A stretch of DNA of 13,858 bases. Source: Holosporaceae bacterium. Lineage in GTDB: Bacteria > Pseudomonadota > Alphaproteobacteria > UBA3830. The stretch spans positions 1 to 13,858 of the forward strand of contig JAITDB010000079.1 of NCBI GenBank assembly GCA_031282785.1. Direction: 5' to 3'. Positions within the stretch are counted from its first letter, which is position 1. Every line of letters begins with the position of its first letter. A program made the translations under genes and the position numbers. This document shows, piece after piece, positions 7,595 through 13,858 of this stretch. The notes beneath the pieces were generated by a model. The model had not been told where the DNA came from, did no database searches, and saw nothing but the letters and a program-made list of their open reading frames with translations.

Positions 7595-8698
7595 CTATCT
7601 CCCTAACGCCTTTTTCATATTAAACCGCAGAGTAATTTCGCGCAATAAATCAATTTTATTTTTCGGTATATTTAGAGGACTTGCCTGCAAAATAGCTCGT
7701 CGAGCACTGTCTGCGGCGGCCCGGAATGTGCTGTCATTTTTGTATCTTTCCTGGTCCAAGATCTCAATACTAGAAAGAATAACTTCGCCGCTGTCTCGTA
7801 GCTCAATATTGATCTCTATGATAATGCTTTCGGCGTTTTTTACGCCAGATGCAATAGCCCAATGAGGATAAATTTGCGACATAATAAGCTCGTTGTCGCT
7901 CTCGCTAACGCCTTCTCCACTGCCAAACGTTCCATGCCCGCGCCCCGATTTTCCTTTTTTTGGAACTTTTTTTAGGTCCGTCATGCTGCCACTGAGCATT
8001 TTTTCAAATTCCTTGTCCGATTGATCTCGTATGGATTTTTCGACTATTGCCTGTATGGTTTTTCGTTTTTTCTTCTTTCTTTTTTCGGCGGATTTTACTT
8101 TTTCTGCTTTTATGGGAGCCATTTCCGGTTTTTTTTCTTTTTCTGGAGTTGGTTTTGGCTTTTTTTCTTTTTTGGGGACTGGTTCCGGTTTTTTTTCTTC
8201 TTCCTCTGGAGCCACTTCTGTTTTTTCCTCTTCTGCTGGAACTGGTTCAGGTTTCTCTTCTTCCTGGATTGGTTCTGGTTTTTCTTCCTCTGGATGATTT
8301 TCTTTTTCGTCGTTTTTAGTATCTTCCGGAGATATTTCCTCTATGGCGGGAACTTCTTCGGGAGAAGGAGCTTCCTGCTGTGGATCGTCTGCTGGCATAA
8401 CGTCTTGCAGCGGAACGTCTTCTGGCGGAGTCGGGTCCGGAGTCGGATCCTGTGAAGGAGACGGCGTTTCCGAAGCTGTATCAGGAGTCATTTCCGGAAA
8501 AATTTTTTGTTCCCCGGGCTCCGACGGAAAATTTTCTGCGTATGATAATCCGCTTTCTCCGGCTATTTCGACATCGATTAGCAGATTATTTGTTCCCCTT
8601 GGTATGGATATAAAACCGAACGAAAACAGCATCATATGTAACATCACAGAGCATATGGCATATCCGGTTAGGAAAAATCTACCTTTCTTGAGAAACAT
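7595..8698 (-). CDS. tolA: TolA-type energy-transducing protein with Pro/Glu/Lys-rich periplasmic arm
   Basis: TolA is anchored in the inner membrane with TolQ and TolR and spans the periplasm. One membrane segment lies at residues about 10-31 after the basic MFLKKGR. Residues about 55-130 are acidic and Pro-rich. Residues 137-200 are charged repeats of the type EEEKPEPVP and KKEKKPKPTP. A basic stretch follows (201-215), then a Gly/Ser hinge at about 248-265. The C-terminal domain (270-367) has the TonB/TolA-like feature set: IYPHWAI, an alternating IIIEINIEL strand, and FRAAADSARRAI. Family TolA arms are usually Ala/Lys/Glu-rich long helices, so this Pro-rich arm resembles TonB more. Position between tolR and tolB makes TolA the better name. 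Its start overlaps the end of tolR by 20 bp. Confidence 0.88.
   Translation of the reverse strand: MFLKKGRFFLTGYAICSVMLHMMLFSFGFISIPRGTNNLLIDVEIAGESGLSYAENFPSEPGEQKIFPEMTPDTASETPSPSQDPTPDPTPPEDVPLQDVMPADDPQQEAPSPEEVPAIEEISPEDTKNDEKENHPEEEKPEPIQEEEKPEPVPAEEEKTEVAPEEEEKKPEPVPKKEKKPKPTPEKEKKPEMAPIKAEKVKSAEKRKKKKRKTIQAIVEKSIRDQSDKEFEKMLSGSMTDLKKVPKKGKSGRGHGTFGSGEGVSESDNELIMSQIYPHWAIASGVKNAESIIIEINIELRDSGEVILSSIEILDQERYKNDSTFRAAADSARRAILQASPLNIPKNKIDLLREITLRFNMKKALGR
8099..8290 (-). repeat. tolA: Charged Pro-rich repeats in tolA
   Basis: Residues 137-200 of the TolA-like protein are tandem imperfect units of 9-12 residues with the core E/K-K-x-E/K-P-x-P. They shift from Glu-rich (EEEKPEPIQ) to Lys-rich (KKEKKPKPTP), giving a charge gradient along the arm. 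On the plus strand the tract appears as repeated ttttcttc/ggttccgg sequence, which produces Phe-rich shadow frames that are not genes. Confidence 0.7.
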
Positions 8699-9143
8699 GG
8701 GATTTCTGTTCCTGTTTTTTTGGTAATTCTGTCACAAGCACGACTTTTTTAAATCCGGAACTGCTGATATAGCCCATAATTTCCATTATGCTACCGTAGG
8801 ACAGAGATTGATCTCCTCTAACGAATATTTTTACATCCGACATATTTTCGTGGGTTATGGCGCGTAGTTTATCTGCGAGAGAGTCTCGAGTGACTTCGAC
8901 GTCGCCGATGAACACCTGTCCGGCGCTATTGACGTGCACGACAATCGGGGTATCGTTGCTGGTTATGTTGGGAGCGTTGGCGGTTGGAAGATTGACCTTG
9001 ACTCCGACGGTCAGAAAAGGAGCTGTCACCATGAATATTACCAGCAGCACCAGCATAACGTCGATCATTGGAGTGACGTTCATGTCGCTCATGGGAACGA
9101 GTCGAGATCTTTTGGATTTATTTTTTCTTATGCTGATGGCCAT
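8679..9143 (-). CDS. tolR: TolR, ExbD-family inner-membrane protein
   Basis: TolR forms the proton-driven motor of the Tol system with TolQ and TolA. The basic cytoplasmic N-terminus (RKNKSKRSR) precedes MSDMNVTPMID and one membrane segment at about residues 26-45. D28 in PMIDVMLVLL matches the conserved membrane Asp that carries protons in the ExbD/TolR family. A periplasmic ExbD-type domain follows (NLPTAN, VTRDSLADKL, VFVRGD-like IFVRGDQSLSYG, VVLVTEL). Length of 154 aa is typical. ATG at 9143 is 3 bp past the tolQ stop, with AGGGG 6 bases upstream overlapping the tolQ end. The C-terminus overlaps tolA by 20 bp. Confidence 0.95.
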   Translation of the reverse strand: MAISIRKNKSKRSRLVPMSDMNVTPMIDVMLVLLVIFMVTAPFLTVGVKVNLPTANAPNITSNDTPIVVHVNSAGQVFIGDVEVTRDSLADKLRAITHENMSDVKIFVRGDQSLSYGSIMEIMGYISSSGFKKVVLVTELPKKQEQKSHVSQER

Positions 9144-9146
9144 GGA

Positions 9147-9878
9147 TTACCCCTGTTCTTCTTCCATTTGTCGGGAGATTATGGTGGAAAATTCGTCTAC
9201 GAAGGCGTCCAATCTGTTTTGGTAGCGATTAATTTCTCCGGATATTTTGTTATAGGCAATGACAGCTGGGATAGTAACCACCAATCCGAGTGCTGTTGCG
9301 AAAAGTGCCTCGGCTATTCCCGGAGCGACGGCGGTCAGACTGGTATTCTGGTCCAGCCCTATGGATTCGAAGCTGTTCATGATTCCCCACACAGTTCCGA
9401 ATAGTCCCACAAATGGAGCCGTTGATCCGACGGTGGCCAAAAATCCGATGTGTCGCTCGAGAAAATCGATTTCTCGTCCAATAGTAACTCGCATCATGGT
9501 TTCTATGCGTTCTCGAATTGCAATTGCGTTAAGCGGGGTTTTTTTATTTTTTGCTCTGTGCCATTCGTTCATGCCAGAAATAAATACGTTCACGAACGGA
9601 TCTTCTCCTCTATTAACAATATTATCGAAGAACATTTCAATAGATCCGCAATTCCAAAATGCGTCTTCGAATTTATTTGCGGTAGCTTTTAGTCTTCTTA
9701 TCAGCGACGTTTTAGCAAAGATTATGGTCCAGCTCCAGAACGAGCATCCGATTAGCAGCACAATGACGATCTTGACCGTAAGCGATGCCTGTGAAAACAG
9801 AGACAACAGCGAAAAATTATGGACATCGGAGGCTGCGGCATTGGTTAGCGTGACAATGCTTGCTAGCTGATCGCTCAT
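9147..9878 (-). CDS. tolQ: TolQ, ExbB/MotA-family proton channel protein
   Basis: TolQ is the multimeric inner-membrane channel subunit of the Tol motor. Three membrane segments are visible: residues about 34-54 ([20 protein letters not shown]), about 146-168 ([20 protein letters not shown]) and about 183-208 ([20 protein letters not shown]). The second and third carry the family's conserved [14 protein letters not shown] and [14 protein letters not shown] motifs, with the Thr in each thought to line the proton path. A large cytoplasmic loop lies between segments 1 and 2. Length of 243 aa is normal. The ATG at 9878 overlaps the ruvB stop as ATGA, with GAGGGAGA just upstream, so its translation is probably coupled to ruvB. 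In many relatives ybgC lies between these two genes; here it does not. Confidence 0.96.
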   Translation of the reverse strand: MSDQLASIVTLTNAAASDVHNFSLLSLFSQASLTVKIVIVLLIGCSFWSWTIIFAKTSLIRRLKATANKFEDAFWNCGSIEMFFDNIVNRGEDPFVNVFISGMNEWHRAKNKKTPLNAIAIRERIETMMRVTIGREIDFLERHIGFLATVGSTAPFVGLFGTVWGIMNSFESIGLDQNTSLTAVAPGIAEALFATALGLVVTIPAVIAYNKISGEINRYQNRLDAFVDEFSTIISRQMEEEQG

Positions 9879-10909
9879 AGTAAATCTCCCTCAAATAGGT
9901 CTCTAATTTCATTTTGTTTTGGAGTGACGCCGAGATATCTATAACCTTCTATCGTAAGGACACGGCCACGAGCGGTTCTCTGTACAAGTCCGCTCTGCAG
10001 TATATAGGGCTCGATCACTTCTTCAATGGTGTCGCGCTTTTCAGAGAGCACTGCTGCCAGAGTTTCCACTCCCACAGGACCACCACCGTAAAATTCGAAT
10101 ATGCATTTTAGGTATTTCCTATCCATTGAGTCAAGACCGTTTTCGTCTACGTCCAGTTTTTTCAGGGCCATATCTGCGATTTTTCTATCAATTATCGAAG
10201 AATTATTTACTATAGCAAAATCCCGTACTCTTTTCAGCAAGCGTCCGGCGATTCTGGGAGTTCCGCGGGATCGGCGAGCGATTTCCTCGGATCCGTCTCT
10301 GGATATCTGGATTCCCAACACTTGTGCGTTTTTCGCTATTATTATCTGCAACTCCTGATGTGTATAAAATTCCAGTCGCAGCGGAATACCGAATCTGTCC
10401 CGCAGCGGAGACGATAGCATGCCAGAACGCGTCGTGGCTCCGATAAGCGTAAAATGCGGCAGATCAATGCGCACAGATCGCGCTGCAGGTCCCTCTCCTA
10501 TCATGAGATCCAGCTGAAAGTCTTCCATCGCCGGATATAATATTTCTTCCACCAGACGATTCATGCGATGAATCTCGTCTATAAACAGGACGTCTTTTTC
10601 ATGCAGATTTGTCAGAATTGCTGCCAGATCCCCCGCCTTCGCCAAAATCGGACCGGATGTGGCCTTGAATCCAACGCCGAGTTCCTTCGATATTATCTGA
10701 GATAGCGTCGTTTTTCCCAATCCAGGTGGACCAAAAAATAAAATATGGTCCATGGCTCGATTGCGTTTTTTTGCAGACTCTATAAAAATCCGCAAATTAT
10801 TTTTCAGAAGCTCCTGACCAATAAAATCATTGAGATTATTTGGACGCAGCGAATAGTCGGCGTATTCATTTTCATTCAGCTCGGCTTCCAGATTTATATT
10901 TTTATTCAT
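9875..10909 (-). CDS. ruvB: Holliday junction branch migration ATPase RuvB
   Basis: RuvB is the AAA+ hexameric motor that drives branch migration on Holliday junctions loaded by RuvA. It has the family entry [12 protein letters not shown] (21-32), Walker A GPPGLGKT (60-67), Walker [10 protein letters not shown] (107-115), sensor 1 [21 protein letters not shown] (about 154-174, including the arginine finger region), sensor 2 [18 protein letters not shown], and the C-terminal winged helix with [13 protein letters not shown] and the typical ending GRxxTxxGYxYLG. Length of 344 aa is normal. The start at 10909 overlaps the ruvA end by 8 bp and the end overlaps tolQ by 4 bp. Confidence 0.98.
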   Translation of the reverse strand: MNKNINLEAELNENEYADYSLRPNNLNDFIGQELLKNNLRIFIESAKKRNRAMDHILFFGPPGLGKTTLSQIISKELGVGFKATSGPILAKAGDLAAILTNLHEKDVLFIDEIHRMNRLVEEILYPAMEDFQLDLMIGEGPAARSVRIDLPHFTLIGATTRSGMLSSPLRDRFGIPLRLEFYTHQELQIIIAKNAQVLGIQISRDGSEEIARRSRGTPRIAGRLLKRVRDFAIVNNSSIIDRKIADMALKKLDVDENGLDSMDRKYLKCIFEFYGGGPVGVETLAAVLSEKRDTIEEVIEPYILQSGLVQRTARGRVLTIEGYRYLGVTPKQNEIRDLFEGDLL

Positions 10910-11507
10910 GCAAGACTCCGGAAGAAAGTTTTGCCAGAACGGCTTTCAGCAGAGCGTCGAATTTTGCGTTTGGTTCCGATGGCATTGTTGAAATTACTCG
11001 GAAAACGTCTGATTTTTGGTATCCAAGGTTTACCAGAGCGGAAATTACGTCGTTCAGCACTCCGGATTCCGGAGAAATTTGGGCTGCGTAGGTACCGACC
11101 TCGATTTTTCCCACGACTTTGTCTTTCAGCTCAGAAATAATTCGGGTAGCCAGCTTGGGACCTACTCCGTCTGCTCTGGTAAGCGCGTCTTTGTCCTGAT
11201 TGAGGAAGGCATTGTAGATATTGTCGTCGGCAAGAGTCGATAATATGGCGATGGCGACTTTCCCACCGACTCCTTGCACAGAGGTCAGCATATTGAACCA
11301 CTGTCGTTCTTGTTCTGAAATGAATCCGAACAGGGTCCAGGCGTCTTCTCGCACATTCAGGACAGTGAAAACATGAATTGGTCCTCCTTTTTTGGCTTCT
11401 GCCACGGTTCTCGATGAACAAACAACCGTATACCCTACTCCATTTACGTCCACCACAACGGAGTTATCCGATATTTTTTCAACTATTCCTTTTAGATGAG
11501 TGATCAT
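10902..11507 (-). CDS. ruvA: Holliday junction DNA-binding protein RuvA
   Basis: RuvA binds the four-way junction as a tetramer and recruits RuvB. Residues 1-65 form the OB-fold domain, with the acidic pin ED at 54-55 in [11 protein letters not shown]. Two helix-hairpin-helix motifs lie at about 77-88 ([14 protein letters not shown]) and 112-123 ([12 protein letters not shown]). A flexible linker and a C-terminal RuvB-binding domain follow (about 150-201, with [12 protein letters not shown]). Length of 201 aa is normal. ATG at 11507 lies 12 bp past the ruvC stop with only a weak Shine-Dalgarno, so coupling to ruvC translation is likely. Confidence 0.97.
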   Translation of the reverse strand: MITHLKGIVEKISDNSVVVDVNGVGYTVVCSSRTVAEAKKGGPIHVFTVLNVREDAWTLFGFISEQERQWFNMLTSVQGVGGKVAIAILSTLADDNIYNAFLNQDKDALTRADGVGPKLATRIISELKDKVVGKIEVGTYAAQISPESGVLNDVISALVNLGYQKSDVFRVISTMPSEPNAKFDALLKAVLAKLSSGVLHE

Positions 11508-11519
11508 TTTTAATCCAGT

Positions 11520-12008
11520 TTATGCAATTATCATTTTATAGCACGTAGCATGATGCGCGTGACAAATAGCTATTGCAAGAGCATCTGCGGCGTCTAGTTT
11601 TACACTACCACAATTTAATAATTTTTGAACCATAATTGACACTTGATCTTTTGTGGCATGTCCGGATCCGACAACGGACTTTTTTATTTTATTGGGAGTG
11701 TATTCGGTGACTCTCAGACCCATTACGCTTGCGACACAAATAGCAACTCCGCGAGCCATGCCCAATTTGAGCGACGACAGCGGATTATTATTGACAAAAA
11801 CCTGCTCGATGCTCACTTCTGTGGGAGAATTTTCCTCGATTACGTCCGATAGCATTTTGTAGATGTGTCTCAGACGTATTTCGATTTTTTGGGCAGGATC
11901 CGCAATGATGACGCCGTGAATCACGTATTTCAGATGAAATCCGTCATAATCTACAATTCCCCATCCGGTTCTGTGCAGTCCGGGATCGATACCTAAGATT
12001 CTGGCCAA
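11520..12008 (-). CDS. ruvC: Crossover junction endodeoxyribonuclease RuvC (TTG start)
   Basis: RuvC resolves Holliday junctions by paired nicks. From TTG at 12008 the protein begins MARILGIDPGLHRTGWGIV, the family start, and is 162 aa. The catalytic acids are D8 (GIDPG), E68 (SIEQVF), D139 and D142 (KLDAADALAIAICHAHH). AGGA lies 8 bases upstream of the TTG. A longer frame reaches ATG at 12098, but its extra 30 residues are not family-like. A perfect TATAAT at 12069-12064 lies inside that extension, so an RNA from that promoter would not include the upstream ATGs. It is the first gene of the ruvCAB-tolQRAB-rarA string. Confidence 0.93.
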   Translation of the reverse strand: MARILGIDPGLHRTGWGIVDYDGFHLKYVIHGVIIADPAQKIEIRLRHIYKMLSDVIEENSPTEVSIEQVFVNNNPLSSLKLGMARGVAICVASVMGLRVTEYTPNKIKKSVVGSGHATKDQVSIMVQKLLNCGSVKLDAADALAIAICHAHHATCYKMIIA

Positions 12009-12256
12009 TGTAAAAATCCTTTCATGAGTTGCCGTGATTTTGTATATTTTTCGCAACACTCCCATTATAAACGTTGTTCGCTGCATAACCAGGGACAAAA
12101 AGACAACATATCGTATTCATGCTGATATTTGAGTATCGTAAACTTGATTCCAGCGCATTAGTTCAGACAAATCTTGTAGTAAGCGTCTCTAATTGTTGAT
12201 TGAAAACGGAATCTGTTCATTGTATTGTATTTTCGAGTGTCAAATGTGGAAAAGAA
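12009..12256. promoter_or_regulatory. Divergent promoter region between ruvC and murA
   Basis: Toward ruvC, the minus strand has TATAAT at 12069-12064 with only a weak -35 (TGGTTA, 16-bp spacer), giving an expected leader of about 50 bases. Toward murA, TTGAAA at 12200-12205 and TATTGT at 12223-12228 are 17 bp apart. I found no LexA-like box I could support, so SOS control of the ruv genes is not evident from sequence. Positions 12099-12190 hold nothing else I recognise. Confidence 0.5.
12200..12228 (+). promoter_or_regulatory. Putative sigma-70-type promoter of murA
   Basis: TTGAAA (five of six against consensus) and TATTGT (four of six) are separated by exactly 17 bp. Transcription would start near 12235, leaving a leader of about 20 bases that includes a GGA ribosome site before the ATG at 12257. 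This also argues against the longer murA frame that begins at 12200 inside the promoter. Confidence 0.5.
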
Positions 12257-13531
12257 ATGACGGAAAAAATCAGAATCCAGGGAAAGCAGATCGTTGACGG
12301 CGTCGTGCCGATTTCCGGAGCCAAGAACGCGGCTCTGCCACTGCTGGCGGCGACTTTACTATCTTCGGAAAAAATAGTGCTGAGAAATGTGCCTCCGCTG
12401 CAGGATGTAAGAACCATGCTATCGCTGCTAGACGATATTGGAGTTCGTTTTCATTTGAAGTCAGATTCACCATATGCTTCCACTGTTGAGTTGCAGGCAG
12501 ACACCGTCAATGATTTTAGAGCGTCCTACGACATCGTAAAAAGAATGAGAGCTTCCATATTGGTGCTGGGACCGCTTCTGGCGCGTTTTGGCGAGTGCTA
12601 CGTCTCACTTCCAGGAGGATGTGCCATTGGCGTGCGTCCGGTCGATCTGCATCTGCAAGGAATGGAAGCGCTGGGAGCTACAGTGTCATTGAAGGACGGC
12701 TACATCCATGCCACGTCTTCGAAGGGTCTGAAAGGAACGGAATTTGAATTTCCGCAGCCCACCGTAACTGGCACCGAAAATATGATGATGGCCGCAGTTT
12801 TAGCGGATGGCAAAACAATCCTGAAAAACGCTGCTCGAGAGCCTGAAATAGTTGATTTGGCAAAATGTCTAAACAAAATGGGAGCACGTATCACAGGTCA
12901 TGGCTCTGCTACCATAGAGATAGATGGAGTGACGCGTCTGCACAGCGCCGATCATGCCGTCGTACCTGACAGAATTGAAGCCGGTACCTACGCAATTGCA
13001 GCGGGAATTACTCATGGCCGCGTAGATCTGAAAGGCGGAAATTTTCGGGAGCTGCTGCCCGGCTTTATAGAAAAAATGACAGAAGCCGGATTGATATTCA
13101 CAGATATCGAAAACGGTCTGCGAGTAGAATCTGCAGAAAAAATTTCTCCCGTTGATCTGGAGACAGCTCCTTTTCCGGGATATCCGACAGACTTGCAGGC
13201 TCAGAGCATGGCTCTGCTCTGCATAGCATCCGGAACATCCAATATCTATGAACATATATGGGAAAACAGATTTATGCATGTGGCAGAACTGGCTCGAATG
13301 GGAGCCAATATCAAAGTTACCGGCACTCATGCGTGTATTTACGGCGTAGATCAATTGCTGGGAGCTCCGGTCTATGCGACAGATCTGAGAGCATCTTTTA
13401 GTCTGGTGCTGGCGGCTCTTGCGGCAGAAGGGACAACCGTCCTCGATCGCGTCTATCATTTGGATCGAGGCTACTGTAAAATTGAAAAAAAATTCGCCGA
13501 ATGCAGTGTGAAAATTGAAAGATTTAAATAG
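12257..13531 (+). CDS. murA: UDP-N-acetylglucosamine 1-carboxyvinyltransferase MurA
   Basis: MurA transfers enolpyruvate from PEP to UDP-GlcNAc, the first committed step of peptidoglycan synthesis, in the cytoplasm. From ATG at 12257 (MTEKIRIQGK) it is 424 aa, close to the 419 of E. coli. K23 and N24 lie in SGAKNAALPL. The catalytic Cys is C122 in LPGGCAIGVRPVDLHL, so it is a Cys type, sensitive in principle to fosfomycin, not the Asp variant. Also present are MRASILVLGPLL, the late-loop EPEIVDLAKCLNKMGA, GYPTDLQAQ with the catalytic Asp, and DLRASFSLVLAAL with the conserved Arg. The long frame from 12200 adds 19 residues that are not family-like. It is divergent from ruvC and followed 13 bp later by trxA. 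A peptidoglycan gene beside the Tol locus fits an envelope neighbourhood but shared control is unproven. Confidence 0.97.
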   Translation: MTEKIRIQGKQIVDGVVPISGAKNAALPLLAATLLSSEKIVLRNVPPLQDVRTMLSLLDDIGVRFHLKSDSPYASTVELQADTVNDFRASYDIVKRMRASILVLGPLLARFGECYVSLPGGCAIGVRPVDLHLQGMEALGATVSLKDGYIHATSSKGLKGTEFEFPQPTVTGTENMMMAAVLADGKTILKNAAREPEIVDLAKCLNKMGARITGHGSATIEIDGVTRLHSADHAVVPDRIEAGTYAIAAGITHGRVDLKGGNFRELLPGFIEKMTEAGLIFTDIENGLRVESAEKISPVDLETAPFPGYPTDLQAQSMALLCIASGTSNIYEHIWENRFMHVAELARMGANIKVTGTHACIYGVDQLLGAPVYATDLRASFSLVLAALAAEGTTVLDRVYHLDRGYCKIEKKFAECSVKIERFK

Positions 13532-13544
13532 TGGGAGTACTAAA

Positions 13545-13850
13545 ATGATTACGACAAATGATGAAAATTTCGAATCCGATGTGCTGAAAAAAGATTTTGT
13601 TGTGGTGGATTTTTATGCCGACTGGTGTGGTCCATGCCGCATGATATCGCCGTTTCTGGAAGACATTCAGGCGGAACTCAAAATAGATATCGTGAAAGTA
13701 GACATCGACGCAAGTCCGGACATAGCCTCCAACTACAACATTATGAGTATTCCCACACTGGTTATTTTCAAAAATGGTGAGAAAATATCCACAAACGTGG
13801 GAGCAGCGTCGAAGGCAAGAATAATCGACTGGATAAAATCGCATTCCTAA
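13545..13850 (+). CDS. trxA: Thioredoxin
   Basis: This is a small cytoplasmic dithiol-disulfide reductant for enzymes such as ribonucleotide reductase. From ATG at 13545 it is 101 aa, a single thioredoxin fold. The active site is C28-G-P-C31 in FYADWCGPCRMISP, a Trp-Cys-Gly-Pro-Cys site of classical type. The cis-proline is P70 in SIPTLVIFKNGE. No signal peptide or membrane anchor is seen, so it is cytoplasmic TrxA rather than a Dsb or CcmG protein. GGGAG lies 7 bases before this ATG, which beats the ATG at 13515 inside murA. The 13-bp gap to murA suggests co-transcription. The stop is 8 bases before the window end. Confidence 0.95.
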   Translation: MITTNDENFESDVLKKDFVVVDFYADWCGPCRMISPFLEDIQAELKIDIVKVDIDASPDIASNYNIMSIPTLVIFKNGEKISTNVGAASKARIIDWIKSHS

Positions 13851-13858
13851 TGTTCGAT

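Noticed and set aside
8021..8455. Plus-strand frames rich in Phe, Leu and Ser opposite tolA
   Set aside because: They mirror the Glu/Lys/Pro codons of the tolA arm. The apparent hydrophobic runs are composition artefacts and not a membrane protein.
12200..12256. Longer N-terminus for MurA
   Set aside because: The extra 19 residues are not family-like and the upstream ATG sits within the likely promoter. ATG at 12257 with GGA upstream fits.
12869..13459. A 196-aa minus-strand frame opposite murA
   Set aside because: It is a shadow of the highly conserved murA coding strand and shows no domain of its own.
1..13858. tRNA, rRNA, CRISPR arrays, phage or defence genes
   Set aside because: No cloverleaf, rRNA segment, regularly spaced direct repeats or defence-type domains were seen in any gap or gene.

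Overview
The window comes from a Gram-negative alphaproteobacterium. It is probably host-associated and moderately AT-rich, possibly of the Holosporales type, but that finer placement is inference. The ruvC-ruvA-ruvB block running directly into tolQ-tolR-tolA-tolB is the usual proteobacterial Tol locus order. Cofactor-independent phosphoglycerate mutase and MurA indicate glycolytic and peptidoglycan functions that many Rickettsiaceae have lost or reduced. Stops are TAA, TAG and TGA, so the genetic code looks standard.

Layout: positions 1-276 are very AT-rich and hold a plausible promoter. They precede a 920-aa gene (277-3039, +) for an exported protein of unknown function with a Pro/Thr/Ala-rich repeat linker. 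It converges on gpmI (3178-4704, -), and a good rho-independent terminator serving gpmI lies between them. gpmI has full family length and every key residue I could look for, but an in-frame TAA interrupts it at codon 102. A 284-bp gap (4705-4988) holds the gpmI promoter and an unexplained cluster of inverted repeats.

From 12008 down to 4989 (minus strand) lies one tightly packed gene string: ruvC, ruvA, ruvB, tolQ, tolR, tolA, tolB, rarA. Junctions overlap or are separated by at most 15 bp, so one transcript is likely. RuvABC branch-migrates and cuts Holliday junctions. RarA is a second AAA+ ATPase that works at stalled forks. TolQRA is the inner-membrane force-transducing complex and TolB its periplasmic partner. 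The usual ybgC (between ruvB and tolQ) and pal (after tolB) are not here; rarA sits where pal is normally found.

Divergently, murA (12257-13531, +) and trxA (13545-13850, +) form a probable two-gene unit with its own promoter. The 248-bp ruvC/murA gap holds promoters in both directions.

No tRNA, rRNA, CRISPR array, phage gene or intact transposase was seen. The best candidates for new biology are the 920-aa exported protein, the nonsense-interrupted but otherwise undecayed gpmI, the remodelled Tol locus, and the inverted-repeat patch at 4843-4951.
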